From assembly GCF_009758015.1 (NCBI RefSeq), contig NZ_WSEL01000009.1:496001-560000 (forward strand): a stretch of 64,000 bases of DNA, in the 5' to 3' direction. This document shows positions 8,515 through 17,332 of this stretch, piece after piece (positions within the stretch are counted from its first letter, which is position 1; every line of letters begins with the position of its first letter). Below the pieces are notes generated by a model. It was not told the origin of the DNA. It saw nothing but the letters and a program-made list of their open reading frames with translations, and did not search any database. The DNA comes from Ramlibacter pinisoli (GTDB lineage: Bacteria > Pseudomonadota > Gammaproteobacteria > Burkholderiales > Burkholderiaceae_C). The translations under genes and the position numbers were made by a program.

Positions 8515-9542
8515 GCGAGGGACTCCAGGGCGGTCTCCACCAGGCCGGGCGCGATGAGCCAGCCGTGGCGGAACAGCCCGTTGATGCGGGTGAGGCCCGG
8601 CTGCGAGTCGAGCACGGGCTGGTTGTCGGGCAAGGCGGGACGCAGGTTGCTTTCCGAGTGCACGATCCGGGCTTCCGCCAGCGCCGGCACGATGCTGTGG
8701 GCGGCCGCGAGCAGTTCGACCGTGCTGCGCACCGAGACCGGCGAGCGGTCCTCGCTCTCGATCTCGCTGGCCCCCACGACCACGATGTCGGGCGCGCGCG
8801 GCACCAGGTAGACACGGTGGCGCGCATGCAGCAGGCGCACCGGCCGGCGCAGTTCCACGCCCGGCGCCTGCAGCCAGAAGATCTCGCCGCGCACGCCGCG
8901 CACCGGCAGCTGCGGGCGCGCGCCCAGCCCGCGCACGTCGAACACCCAGTCGTACGGCTCGCGCCGGCCGCCCAGGTGCAGGCAGCCCGGCTCGACCGCG
9001 TCGACCGGCGACGACCAGTGCCAGTGCGCCGAGGGAGCGCCGGCCACCAGGGCCTGCATGGCCTGCACGGTGTGGATGCGGCCCTCGCCGCGCAGCAGCC
9101 AGGCTTGCGGGCCGGCGCGCAGCGACGGCTCCAGGCCGGCGAGGTCGCCGGCCGTGAGGGGCTCGGCCTCGTGTCCTGCCGGCAATTTGCGGGCCAGCAG
9201 GTCCAGCACGCGGCGCGCCGCGCCGGCGTCCTCGCGGTGCGCGACCAGCAGGCTGCCGTCGAGCGCGAACTCCACCGGCTGCGGCAGCCCGCGCAGGATG
9301 GCCGGCCACAGCTCGATGGAGCGCAGGCCCCAGCGAAACACGCGGTCGTCGGCCGTCTCGAGTTCGGCCAGCGGACTGAGCATGCCGGCCGCTGTCCAGC
9401 CGGCCGCCCCGCGCCCGTCCGGGCCCGGGGCGGGATCGTGCACGTGCACCGCGTGGCCGGCGCGTGCGAGCGTGAACGCCAGCAGCCGGCCCAGCAGGCC
9501 GGCGCCGGCGATGCCGATGCGCAGGGAACGCAGCGAGGTCAT
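8511..9542 (-). CDS. thiO: Glycine oxidase ThiO
   Basis: A 343-residue FAD-dependent D-amino-acid-oxidase-family protein that oxidises glycine to the imine used by ThiG. The N-terminal dinucleotide-binding motif GIAGAGLLGRLLAFTLARAG and the AAGMLSPLAE segment are characteristic of ThiO, as is the C-terminal NGLFRHGWLIAPG. The start overlaps the thiE stop, and its stop overlaps the thiS start. Presence of thiO rather than thiH indicates the aerobic route to thiazole. Confidence 0.94.
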   Translation of the reverse strand: MTSLRSLRIGIAGAGLLGRLLAFTLARAGHAVHVHDPAPGPDGRGAAGWTAAGMLSPLAELETADDRVFRWGLRSIELWPAILRGLPQPVEFALDGSLLVAHREDAGAARRVLDLLARKLPAGHEAEPLTAGDLAGLEPSLRAGPQAWLLRGEGRIHTVQAMQALVAGAPSAHWHWSSPVDAVEPGCLHLGGRREPYDWVFDVRGLGARPQLPVRGVRGEIFWLQAPGVELRRPVRLLHARHRVYLVPRAPDIVVVGASEIESEDRSPVSVRSTVELLAAAHSIVPALAEARIVHSESNLRPALPDNQPVLDSQPGLTRINGLFRHGWLIAPGLVETALESLA

Positions 9543-10627
9543 GCGAGCGCTCCCAGCGTCGGGTGCGGCCGGGCCGGCACCGGCGTGGCCGCCGCCTCGG
9601 CATGACCGGTCGCGAACGCCTCCTGCAAGGCCGGCACGACCTGGCGCGGGTCGGCGCCGAGGCCGCGCAGCACGCACACGCCGTCGGCGCCGGCCCGGGC
9701 GGTGAGCCGGACCTGCTCGGCGGTGAGGATGCCACCGATGGCGACGACCGGCGCCCGGGCCGCGCGGCACCACCAGGCCAGGTTGTCCAGGCCCTGCGGC
9801 CGCCACGGCATGTCCTTGGTGGTGGTCGGCCACACGGGCCCGCAGGCGACATAGCGCGGCGCCAGCGCGCGGGCGCGGGCCAGCTCCCACATCGCATGCG
9901 AGCTGATGCCCAGGGCGACGCCGCTGGCACGCAGCTCGGCCCGGCCGGCCTCGCCCAGCGCCAGCAGGTCTTCCTGCCCGAGATGGACCGCCGCGGCGCC
10001 GAACTCGGCCGCCAGGCGCCAGTGGTCGTTGATGAACAGCGTGGCACCGGCGTCGCGTGCCAGCGCAAGGCCCTCGCCCAACGTAGGGCGCAAGGCGTTG
10101 TCCCAGGCCGCATCCGCGTCGGCCGGGCGCTTGACGCGCAGCTGCACGGTGCGAACGCCCGCCTGCAGCACCTGGCGCAGCCGGGCCGTGCTGTCGACGA
10201 TGGCGTACAGGCCGAGCGGCTCGCGCGCCGGCATGGCCGCCTGCGCCGCCGGCGCCCCCTGGTCGCCCCAGGACAGCAGGGGCAGCGACGGCCAGGCCAG
10301 CAGCGCGGCGTCGGCCGGCACGTGTCCCTGCGCCAGCGCGGCTCCCCAGGCCTGCGCGAAGGTCGGGACGTCGTCGCCGCGGATCCAGCCGCGGGCCTGT
10401 TGCGCGTCGAGCCAGTGGGCGGCTTCGCCATCGATCCGGTCGACGGACAGGACGACCACCGCCGCCGCACCACCGGCACGCAGCGCGGTCGCCAGCGCGC
10501 GGGCCGCATCGGCCGGCGCCAGGCCGCGGACGCCGTGCACTTCGCAGGCCTGCGCGAACGGCATGACCTCCGGCACCGTCGAGCCGGTGGCGAGCACCGC
10601 CACCAGGGGCATGGTTGCGGCGTTCAT
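9539..10627 (-). CDS. thiE: Thiamine-phosphate synthase with extra N-terminal domain
   Basis: A 362-residue protein, well over the usual 200-220. Residues from about 135 (LGLYAIVDS) to about 345 are a complete ThiE barrel that joins the pyrimidine and thiazole phosphates: QLRVK, FINDHWRLA, VHLGQEDL, YVACGPVWPTTTKDMP and VVAIGGI. The first 120 residues have no ThiE role. The stretch from AAVVVLS through HWLDA to AQGHVPADAALLA resembles the C-terminal part of a ThiD-type kinase, but the GTGCT phosphate-binding loop is missing, so this half looks like a decayed ThiD fragment (my inference). The start overlaps the SDR stop (ATGA). Confidence 0.92.
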   Translation of the reverse strand: MNAATMPLVAVLATGSTVPEVMPFAQACEVHGVRGLAPADAARALATALRAGGAAAVVVLSVDRIDGEAAHWLDAQQARGWIRGDDVPTFAQAWGAALAQGHVPADAALLAWPSLPLLSWGDQGAPAAQAAMPAREPLGLYAIVDSTARLRQVLQAGVRTVQLRVKRPADADAAWDNALRPTLGEGLALARDAGATLFINDHWRLAAEFGAAAVHLGQEDLLALGEAGRAELRASGVALGISSHAMWELARARALAPRYVACGPVWPTTTKDMPWRPQGLDNLAWWCRAARAPVVAIGGILTAEQVRLTARAGADGVCVLRGLGADPRQVVPALQEAFATGHAEAAATPVPARPHPTLGALA

Positions 10628-11391
10628 CGCATCACCCTCCCGCCATCGACGAACAGCACCTGGCCGGTCATGAAGCCGGCGAGCGGCGACGCCAGGAACA
10701 GCACCGGGCCGGCCACGTCGTCGGGCCGGGCCAGCCGGCGCAGCGGCGTGGCCGCCATCAGCGCCTCGCGGAACGACGCGCGGGTGCCGGCGCTGCCCTC
10801 GGTCGGGTGCACCAGGCCGGGCGCGACGCAGTTGACGCGCACGCCCTGCGGCCCGGCCTCGGCGGCCAGCTGCCGGCTGAAGCCGACCAGGGCCGACTTG
10901 GCCGTGGCGTAGTCGTGGTACGGCACGACGGGGTCCTCGACCAGGTCGGTCACGATGTTGACGATGGCGCCCTGCGCCCGCGTGCGCAGGTGCGGCAGCG
11001 CGGCGCGGCAGACATGGAAGGCCGCGCCGACCGAACCCTCGAACTGGCCCTGGTAGTCCGACCAGGCCAGGGCCTCGAACGGCTTGCGCCGCTCGGGGTC
11101 GAAGCTGTAGGGGGCGAACGCGTTGTTCACCACCACGTCGAGACGTCCCAGGTCCTGCGCGACACGGCCGACCAGTCCGGCCGCTTCGGACGGGACGGTG
11201 ACGTCGGCCTGCAGCGCCACACCGTCGCCGCCCGCCTGGCGGCAGGCCTGCGCCACGTCCTGGGCGGCGTCGGCGCGCCGCAGGTAATTGACTGCCACGG
11301 TGGCGCCGCGGGCCGCGAACGCCTTGGCGATGGCCGCGCCGATGCCGCGCGACGCGCCCGTGACCAGGACCACCTTGCCCGAAAAATCCAT
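10624..11391 (-). CDS. Short-chain dehydrogenase/reductase in the thiamine operon
   Basis: A 255-residue Rossmann-fold oxidoreductase. The cofactor motif is TGASRGIGAAIA, NNAF replaces the usual NNAG, and the catalytic YxxxK is YATAK. The position 13 residues before the active Tyr, normally Ser, is Thr (IVTDL), which is unusual. The C-terminal end (GQVLFVDGG) is of the FabG type. It starts 13 bases after the binding-protein gene behind AAGGAAGGA and overlaps thiE. It is not a standard thiamine gene. With the LuxE-like and LuxC-like proteins of the same operon it could complete reduction of an aldehyde to an alcohol. The substrate is unknown. Confidence 0.9.
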   Translation of the reverse strand: MDFSGKVVLVTGASRGIGAAIAKAFAARGATVAVNYLRRADAAQDVAQACRQAGGDGVALQADVTVPSEAAGLVGRVAQDLGRLDVVVNNAFAPYSFDPERRKPFEALAWSDYQGQFEGSVGAAFHVCRAALPHLRTRAQGAIVNIVTDLVEDPVVPYHDYATAKSALVGFSRQLAAEAGPQGVRVNCVAPGLVHPTEGSAGTRASFREALMAATPLRRLARPDDVAGPVLFLASPLAGFMTGQVLFVDGGRVMR

Positions 11392-11404
11392 TCCCGTCCT
11401 TCCT

Positions 11405-12394
11405 TCAGCGTCCCGGCAGCAGGTCGACCGCGACCACCTGCGCCATGTCCAGGGGGTGCTGCACCAGCTCGAGCTGCCGGTACACGTCGGCAGCCTTCTG
11501 CAGCATGGCGACGTCCATGGTGCCGAGCCCGCGCTGCCTGGTGAGCTCGCTCACGCTGGAGGCATTGCGGACCTTGATGATCTCCAGCGCGAGCTCCGGG
11601 TCGGTGGCGTCGATGGCGCGCTTGCCCGCCAGCGCGGCCGCCTCGGCCGGACTGGCCATCATCCAGGCCGCGCTGTCGCGGTAGCCGCGCAGGAACCGGC
11701 GCAGCACGTCCTTGCGGCGCTGGTACACCTCCTCGCGCACCACGAACAGGTCGCTCGAGACGTTGAGCACCTTGCCGACTTCCATCACGTCGACCTCGGC
11801 CAGGCCGCGCCGCCGGCCGACCAGCAGGCCGGTGTCGGTGGCCGCGGTGGCGTCGACCTGCCCCTGCAGCAGGGGCGCGAAATTCAGCAGGCCGGTGACG
11901 ACCACGGTGACGTCTGCCTCGCTCAGGCCGGCCAGGTGCAGCATCACCTGCAGGTTCTGGCGCGTGCCGCTGGACAGGCTGTAGACGCCGATGCGCTTGC
12001 CCTTGAGGTCGGCCGGCTTGCGGATCCCGCTCTTGCGCAGCGACACCACGTTGAACACGTTCTGCGGGTAGATGTCGTAGATGGCGCGCAGCTTCTCGCC
12101 CTTGTCGAGGGCGGCGAACAGCGAACCGGGATCGGTGAACGCCACGTCGGCCTGGCCGCTGAGGATGTTGCGGATGGCATCGCCGCCACCGGCGCCCGGG
12201 ATGTAGTCGAGGGTGATGCCCTGGGCCCGGTAGAACGGCTTGTCCTCGTCCACCAGCAGCGGCGTGACCTCGGTGATGGGCTTGCTCCAGCCCGCGACCG
12301 TCACCTTGTCGGGGCGCGGCTGTGCCAGGAGGGGAGCGGAGAGGCCGATGCCGGCGGCGGCCAGGAGCAGGTGGCGGCGGGTGGTCAGGTGCAT
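11405..12394 (-). CDS. thiY: ABC transporter substrate-binding protein, ThiY-like (NMT1/THI5 fold)
   Basis: A 329-residue periplasmic binding protein with an N-terminal export signal that has a twin-arginine look (TTRRHLLLAAAG) ending near LLAQP. The body has the NMT1/THI5 pattern (ILSGQADVAFTDPGSL, LKGKRIGVYSLSSGTRQ). In many proteobacteria the TPP-regulated ThiXYZ system imports formylated aminopyrimidine precursors of thiamine, and the position inside this riboswitch operon assigns it to that group. Its true ligand cannot be read from sequence. It follows the permease gene by 5 bases. Confidence 0.85.
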   Translation of the reverse strand: MHLTTRRHLLLAAAGIGLSAPLLAQPRPDKVTVAGWSKPITEVTPLLVDEDKPFYRAQGITLDYIPGAGGGDAIRNILSGQADVAFTDPGSLFAALDKGEKLRAIYDIYPQNVFNVVSLRKSGIRKPADLKGKRIGVYSLSSGTRQNLQVMLHLAGLSEADVTVVVTGLLNFAPLLQGQVDATAATDTGLLVGRRRGLAEVDVMEVGKVLNVSSDLFVVREEVYQRRKDVLRRFLRGYRDSAAWMMASPAEAAALAGKRAIDATDPELALEIIKVRNASSVSELTRQRGLGTMDVAMLQKAADVYRQLELVQHPLDMAQVVAVDLLPGR

Positions 12395-12399
12395 GGCGG

Positions 12400-13164
12400 T
12401 CAGGCGGAGTGGGTGTAGGGACGCAGCAGGCGGCGCTCGAGCAGCACGGTCGCCTGGTAGAGGGCCAGGCCGAGAACGGAGATCAGCACCAGCACCGCGA
12501 ACATCAGCGCGGTGTCCATGCTGCCCTGCGCCGCGATGATGAGCGCGCCCAGGCCGTGGCTGGCGCCGATGAACTCGCCCACCACGGCACCGACCAGCGC
12601 CAGCACGACGGCGATGCGCAGGCCGGCGAGGACGGACGGCAGGCCGCTGGGCAGCTTGAGCCGCCACAGCGTCTGGGCGCGGCTCGCGCCCAGCATCCGG
12701 AACAGCTCGAGCCGGTCGGGCGGCACCTGCGCCAGGCCGGTCATGGTGTTCTCCATCAGCGGGAAGAAACAGATCAGCGCGGTGATGACCACGGTGGATG
12801 TCTGGCCGAAGCCGAACCAGATGATGAAGAGCGGCATCAGCGCCAGCTTGGGCACGACCTGGCTCACCACCACGTAGGGCATGAGCAGCCGGCGCAGCGC
12901 GGGCTGCTCGGCCAGCACCACGCCGGCGGCGAACCCGATGCCGCAACCGAGGAGCAGCCCCAGCAGCAGTTCGCTGCCAGTGGCGCGCAGGTGCGGCCAC
13001 AGGTAACCGCTGGCCAGTCCCTTGCCCAGGGCGGCCAGCACTGCGCTGGGCGGCGGCAGCACCAGTGCCGAGAGCGACAACCCGCGGGCGGCGGCTTCCC
13101 ACGCCGCCAGCAGCGCCGCCAGCAGCGCGAGGCTGGCGAGCCGGTCGCGTGGGCTCACGCGCAT
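12400..13164 (-). CDS. thiX: ABC transporter permease, ThiX-like
   Basis: A 254-residue inner-membrane permease of the SsuC/TauC family with about six hydrophobic segments and the cytoplasmic EAA-type loop (ELFRMLGASRAQTLWRLKLPSGLPSVLAGLRI) that contacts the ATPase. The start ATG lies 10 bases inside the end of the ATPase gene. It is assigned as the thiamine-precursor importer because it sits in the TPP-riboswitch operon between ThiZ- and ThiY-like genes. Confidence 0.87.
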   Translation of the reverse strand: MRVSPRDRLASLALLAALLAAWEAAARGLSLSALVLPPPSAVLAALGKGLASGYLWPHLRATGSELLLGLLLGCGIGFAAGVVLAEQPALRRLLMPYVVVSQVVPKLALMPLFIIWFGFGQTSTVVITALICFFPLMENTMTGLAQVPPDRLELFRMLGASRAQTLWRLKLPSGLPSVLAGLRIAVVLALVGAVVGEFIGASHGLGALIIAAQGSMDTALMFAVLVLISVLGLALYQATVLLERRLLRPYTHSA

Positions 13165-13895
13165 GCCGCCTCCTCCAGGCCCAGGGCCTCGCGCACGTCG
13201 GCGCAGGCGCGGCCGAAAGCCGGCGTGTCGCGCGTGCGCGCCTCGGGAGCGACATCGACGGTGCGCACCAGCCGGCCCCCGGCGATGACCGAGACCTGGT
13301 CGCCCAGGAACACCGCCTCGGCGATGTCGTGCGTGACGAACAGCACCGAGGTGCCGCCGGTGCGCACCACCCGCAGCAGGTCGCGCTGCAGTTCCTCCCG
13401 GGTGATGGCGTCCAGCGCGGCGAACGGCTCGTCGAGCAGCAGCAGCGGCGGCTGCAGCAGCAAGGCGCGGGCGAGCGCGACCCGGCTCTGCTGGCCGCCG
13501 GACAGCTGGCGCGGGTAGCGCGGGCCGAAGCCGGCCAGGCCCAGTTGCGCCAGCAGCGCATCGGCTGCCTGCTCGTCCTGCCGGGCGGGGCGCCGTTGCA
13601 GCGAGACCGGCAGCAGCACGTTGGCGCGCACCGTCAGCCAGTCGAGCAGGGTCGCCGACTGGAACACGAAGCCGACCTCGCGCCGGTCGTCCGGCGCCGC
13701 GCCGCGCAGCAACACCCGGCCGCGCGCCGGCGCCAGCAGGCCGGCCGCGAGCTTGAGCAGCGTGGTCTTGCCGCAGCCGCTGCGGCCCACCAGGCAGCGG
13801 ATCTCCCCGGCCCCCACCGACAGCGAGACGTCGTCGACCACCGGCGGGAACCCGGGGTAGCCGAACGACACGCCTTGCAGTTGCAGGAAGCTCAC
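13155..13895 (-). CDS. thiZ: ABC transporter ATP-binding protein, ThiZ-like
   Basis: A 246-residue ATPase with Walker A GRSGCGKTT, signature LSGGQQSR, Walker B LLLLDEPFAALD and H-loop FVTHDIAEAV. A GTG start at 13895 is chosen because translation from SFLQLQGVSFGYPGF gives the normal family N-terminus, and it overlaps the stop of the acyl-reductase gene (GTGA). It energises the permease encoded immediately downstream. Confidence 0.9.
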   Translation of the reverse strand: MSFLQLQGVSFGYPGFPPVVDDVSLSVGAGEIRCLVGRSGCGKTTLLKLAAGLLAPARGRVLLRGAAPDDRREVGFVFQSATLLDWLTVRANVLLPVSLQRRPARQDEQAADALLAQLGLAGFGPRYPRQLSGGQQSRVALARALLLQPPLLLLDEPFAALDAITREELQRDLLRVVRTGGTSVLFVTHDIAEAVFLGDQVSVIAGGRLVRTVDVAPEARTRDTPAFGRACADVREALGLEEAACA

Positions 13896-15361
13896 GGCGA
13901 CCCCTCCTGCGCATACGGAGCCAGGCGGTCGGCGGCGCGCTCGGCCGCCTGTTCGATCTCGACGATGCGCACCAGGTCCGCCAGGTTGAAGCGGCCGTCG
14001 TGGTGCCAGCCGGCTTCCGGCTGCGTCATCGCGCCCAGCGGCGCGATGCGGGTGATGCCGGCCTGGCCGAACACGTCCGCCAGCCGGTGCAGCTCGGACG
14101 GGTCGGCCGCCAGGCCCAGCGTCTGCAGCACGGCGGCATGCGGTTGCACCAGCGGCACCACGTCGTCGAGCGCGTCGACGGCGCTGACTTGCACGCACCG
14201 ATGGCCGGCCGACGGCGCGAAGGGCTGGGGTGCCTCGCTGTAGGCGACCGCCCAGGGGCCTTGCTCGTCGCCGAACAGTTCGCCGCCCTGCCCGGCCAGC
14301 GCGCGCCATTCGGCCGACTGGCGCCAGCCCGCCACGCCGGCCGATTCGGCGAGCGAGAGGTGCCGCCGCGGGTGCCGCTGCTCCAGGTTCGCCAGTTCGC
14401 CGGCCAGGTGCTGGGCAAAGTCGCGCGGGGCCATGGCGCCGCCCCGCTCCACGTAGAGGGCATGCGGCGAGTAGCAGCCCTGCTGCTCGAAGCGCACCAC
14501 GTCGAGCGCCGCCAGCCGCGCCGCGGCCGGGCCGCGCTGGCGGTCCAGCGCCGCGCGGCCCACCAGGGCCAGGCCGAGCTTGTGGCCGTACCCCAGGAAA
14601 CGCGTCGTCACGGGCACGCGCTCGCGCACCTCGCGCAGCGCCGCGTTGCCGCCATAGGCGAGCACCACCTCGGCTTCGCGGTACAGCGCCACGTCGGGGC
14701 CGGCCTCGCCGCCCTTCCACCAGACCACCGCAAGGCAGTCCGCCAGCGGCGGGTGCACCTCGGCCAGCAGCCGTGCCAACAGGCTGGCGAACACGGGCTC
14801 CGCGCTGGGCAGCTTGCCGACGTTGCCGGCCTTCACCAGCAGGCCGCACGCCAGGCTCCAGAGCGGCAGCCCCGGCACGTTGCCGGCCCAGCCGTGGGCC
14901 AGCACGCGCGGCCCGAAGGCGCGCACCGCACCGCCCTTCACCGCGGGCTGGAAGCCGTCCAGCACCTTGGGGTTGGCGAAGTCCTGGGCCACGAAACGGC
15001 GCAACTGCGGTGCGCGGAACGCCTGCAGGTAGGCGGTCAGGCCCAGCCGCACCATCTCGGGGTCGTAGCCGGTGACCACCGGCAGCAGGTCGTCCAGGCG
15101 CCGGCGCACGGGGTCGGCGGGGTCGAGCAGGCGCGCGACGGCGCGGTCGACAACGTCGATGATGGCGTCCACCGGCATGCGGTGCAGCGTCTCCTGCGCG
15201 GCACGCCCGACCCGGCGGGCCAGGGCCTGCATCTGCGCCTCCGTGAGCAGGGGCACCTCGACCACGGCTTCGCGCCCGTGGGCGGCAAAGCGCAGCTCGC
15301 GCCACTGCACGTCGGCGGCATCCAGCCCCGGCAGGTGGCCGGCACGCAGGCGGTCGGTCAT
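13892..15361 (-). CDS. LuxC-like acyl-CoA/acyl-thioester reductase
   Basis: A 489-residue member of the LuxC family (aldehyde-dehydrogenase fold), which reduces an acyl thioester to an aldehyde with NADPH via an acyl-cysteine. The candidate nucleophile is Cys296 in FEQQGCYSPHALYVE, equivalent to the cysteine in the QQxCSSPH motif of bioluminescence LuxC. Other family blocks visible are VLAHGWAGNVPGLPLWSL and KLPSAEPVFASL. It overlaps the upstream LuxE-like gene and the downstream ATPase gene by four bases each. No luxAB is present, so light emission is not its role. The position in a TPP-riboswitch operon suggests a carboxylate reduction connected with thiamine precursors. Confidence 0.88.
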   Translation of the reverse strand: MTDRLRAGHLPGLDAADVQWRELRFAAHGREAVVEVPLLTEAQMQALARRVGRAAQETLHRMPVDAIIDVVDRAVARLLDPADPVRRRLDDLLPVVTGYDPEMVRLGLTAYLQAFRAPQLRRFVAQDFANPKVLDGFQPAVKGGAVRAFGPRVLAHGWAGNVPGLPLWSLACGLLVKAGNVGKLPSAEPVFASLLARLLAEVHPPLADCLAVVWWKGGEAGPDVALYREAEVVLAYGGNAALREVRERVPVTTRFLGYGHKLGLALVGRAALDRQRGPAAARLAALDVVRFEQQGCYSPHALYVERGGAMAPRDFAQHLAGELANLEQRHPRRHLSLAESAGVAGWRQSAEWRALAGQGGELFGDEQGPWAVAYSEAPQPFAPSAGHRCVQVSAVDALDDVVPLVQPHAAVLQTLGLAADPSELHRLADVFGQAGITRIAPLGAMTQPEAGWHHDGRFNLADLVRIVEIEQAAERAADRLAPYAQEGSP

Positions 15362-16458
15362 GCGCGGGCCGCCTCCAGGAACTCCTGCACGGCCAGCGAA
15401 CAGCCTTTGGCCTGCGCACCCTGCGCCCGACCGAGCAGCAGGAAGCCGTGGTCCGTGGCCACGCCCACGTCCTCGGTCAGGATGGCGGTGGCCGAATTGA
15501 AGTTCGCCAGGTCGCAGTGCGCCAGCACGCCGCGCTGGCCGGCCGGCACGTCGCGGCCGGTGAGCGGGTCCACCACGCGGGTGCGCACCCAGTGCGGGCC
15601 GGACTTGACCGAGGGCACGACGGCATTGCCGTCGTCGTAGAACTGCGAGCTGAGCTCGGTCATGCCGTACATGTTGATGCAGCGTTCGCGCGGCACGCCG
15701 AACGCGCGCACCAGCGCGTCGTAGAACGCGTCCGGCGCCAGCTCGCGCGACTGGTTCTTGTAGCCGCCGGTGTCCAGGATGCGGCTGCCCGCGGGCAAGG
15801 CGAAGGCCAGGCTGCGCGCCTGCAGGGCGTCCAGGAGGTGCACGAAGCTCGCACTCGCGCCGAGGATGGCGATCGGCTGCCCGCCGGCCTGCGCCTGGGC
15901 CAGGGCGGCGCAGACGCCGTCGACGTCGAGGCCGCTGGCCACGCTCACGTACGACCGGCCGCCCGGCGCGCCGAAGGTGCGGGCCGCCAGCGAGAGGTAG
16001 CGCGCCAGCGAGGAGTTGCGCAACTCGGCCTCGTCCGGGAACAGCAGGACCATGGGCATTTGCCGCGCGCCCTGCAGGAAGCGGCGCTCGAAGTTGCGGC
16101 GCATGGAGACATCCCACACCGCGATGGTCGGGTGGTGGTTGCGGCCCTTCACCTCGCCGCGCGTGGTGCCGCTGGTCATGAAGATGCGTTCGCAGTCGGC
16201 CGGTGGCACGCAGGTCAGCGTGGCGTCCTTGAACGCGCTGATCGGCACCGGCGGGATCTGACGCCACCCCTGCAGGCGGTGCGGGGCCATGCCGCGCCGC
16301 TGGCAGAAGCGCCGGTAGGGCTCGTCGTTCGCGAACTGGAAGGCGAACAGCTCCGCGGCGACGGCGTCGAATTCGGCGTCGGTGCAGCCCTCCTGCGCGA
16401 GGAAGGCGAGCAGGCGATCGACGACCGGCTGCAGGAGGGGCGGCACCGGGTGCGTCAT
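15358..16458 (-). CDS. LuxE-like acyl-protein synthetase (acyl-activating enzyme)
   Basis: A 366-residue adenylate-forming enzyme of the LuxE/PaaK group. It should activate a carboxylic acid with ATP and carry the acyl group on a C-terminal cysteine for delivery to a LuxC reductase. Visible motifs are TSGTT at about 95-99, DTGGYKNQS near 229-237, YGMTE at 264-268, and a C-terminal KGCSLAVQEF whose Cys353 matches the position of the acyl-carrying cysteine in LuxE. Its start overlaps the thiD stop, and its stop overlaps the LuxC-like start. The substrate is unknown, and neighbours imply a thiamine-related acid. Confidence 0.88.
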   Translation of the reverse strand: MTHPVPPLLQPVVDRLLAFLAQEGCTDAEFDAVAAELFAFQFANDEPYRRFCQRRGMAPHRLQGWRQIPPVPISAFKDATLTCVPPADCERIFMTSGTTRGEVKGRNHHPTIAVWDVSMRRNFERRFLQGARQMPMVLLFPDEAELRNSSLARYLSLAARTFGAPGGRSYVSVASGLDVDGVCAALAQAQAGGQPIAILGASASFVHLLDALQARSLAFALPAGSRILDTGGYKNQSRELAPDAFYDALVRAFGVPRERCINMYGMTELSSQFYDDGNAVVPSVKSGPHWVRTRVVDPLTGRDVPAGQRGVLAHCDLANFNSATAILTEDVGVATDHGFLLLGRAQGAQAKGCSLAVQEFLEAARA

Positions 16459-17297
16459 GCGAGGGGGCACAGTTGCATCGGCCGCGGTGCGTGGCCGTGG
16501 TTCAGGGGACCGCTGCCGGCGCCGGTGCGCACCTCGGCGCCGGCGCGCAGCGCCGACCGCACGTAGTCGCTGGCCTGGCGCACCGCCTGCTCGAGGCCAG
16601 CCCCCAGGGCGAGCGAGGCGGCGATGGCACTGGACAGGGTGCAGCCGGTGCCGTGGGTGTTGGGCGTGGCGATGCGCGGCTGGCGCAGCCACACGGGAGC
16701 GGCGCCGGTGGCCAGCAGCAGGTCGCTGACCGTGTCGCCCTGCAGGTGCCCGCCCTTGAGCAGGACGGCGTTCGCACCCATCGCCAGCAGCTGGCGGGCG
16801 GCGGCTTCCATGTCGGCTTCGGTTCGCAGCGGCCGTTCGACCAGCAGCGCCGCCTCGTCGAGGTTGGGCGTGACGAGCAGTGCCCGCGGGAACAGCTCGC
16901 GCACGAGCGAGGCGACCGCGGCCGGATCGATGAGGGTGGCGCCGCTCGTGGCCACCATCACGGGGTCGAGCACCACCTGGCGCAACGCGTGGCGATCGAG
17001 CGCGGCGGCGACGGCTTGCACCGTGGGAGCGGAATGCAGCATCCCGATCTTCACGGCATCGACCCCGATGTCTTCCACCACCGCATCGATCTGGTCGGCC
17101 AGGATGTCCAGCGGCACGGCATGGATGGACCGCACGCCGAGCGTGTTCTGGGCGGTGAGCGCCGTGATGGCCGTCATGCCGTAGCAGCCGAGCGCGGCGA
17201 TCGCCTTGAGATCGGCCTGCACGCCTGCGCCGCCTCCGGAATCGGACCCGGCGATGGACAGCACGCGCGGATACTGGAAGCGCTGCGGACCGTTCAT
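16455..17297 (-). CDS. thiD: Hydroxymethylpyrimidine/phosphomethylpyrimidine kinase
   Basis: A 280-residue ribokinase-fold enzyme that phosphorylates 4-amino-5-hydroxymethyl-2-methylpyrimidine twice before joining by ThiE. Signatures: LSIAGSDSGGGAGVQADLK, MTAITALTAQNT, VLDPVMVATSG and the anion-hole loop THGTGCTLSSA. The chosen ATG (MNGPQRFQYPRV) matches the family N-terminus and overlaps the stop of a 12-codon upstream reading frame. It is the first structural gene downstream of the TPP riboswitch and the head of an eleven-gene operon. Confidence 0.94.
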   Translation of the reverse strand: MNGPQRFQYPRVLSIAGSDSGGGAGVQADLKAIAALGCYGMTAITALTAQNTLGVRSIHAVPLDILADQIDAVVEDIGVDAVKIGMLHSAPTVQAVAAALDRHALRQVVLDPVMVATSGATLIDPAAVASLVRELFPRALLVTPNLDEAALLVERPLRTEADMEAAARQLLAMGANAVLLKGGHLQGDTVSDLLLATGAAPVWLRQPRIATPNTHGTGCTLSSAIAASLALGAGLEQAVRQASDYVRSALRAGAEVRTGAGSGPLNHGHAPRPMQLCPLA

Positions 17298-17332
17298 GGA
17301 CGGCCTCTCGCGGTGCTGGCAATCGGGATCAT
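17294..17332 (-). CDS. Possible 12-residue leader ORF coupling the riboswitch to thiD
   Basis: A short frame, MIPIASTARGRP, begins with ATG at 17332 directly after a very strong Shine-Dalgarno AAAGGAGG and ends in TGA overlapping the thiD start (ATGA). The ribosome site of thiD itself is weak (GAGAGG), so the riboswitch may act on this strong site and thiD be read by coupling. Whether the peptide is made is unknown. Confidence 0.45.
   Translation of the reverse strand: MIPIASTARGRP

Noticed and set aside
13892..16458. Bioluminescence (lux) function for the LuxC/LuxE homologues
   Set aside because: No luxA, luxB or luxD is present, and the genes are embedded in a thiamine operon under a TPP riboswitch.
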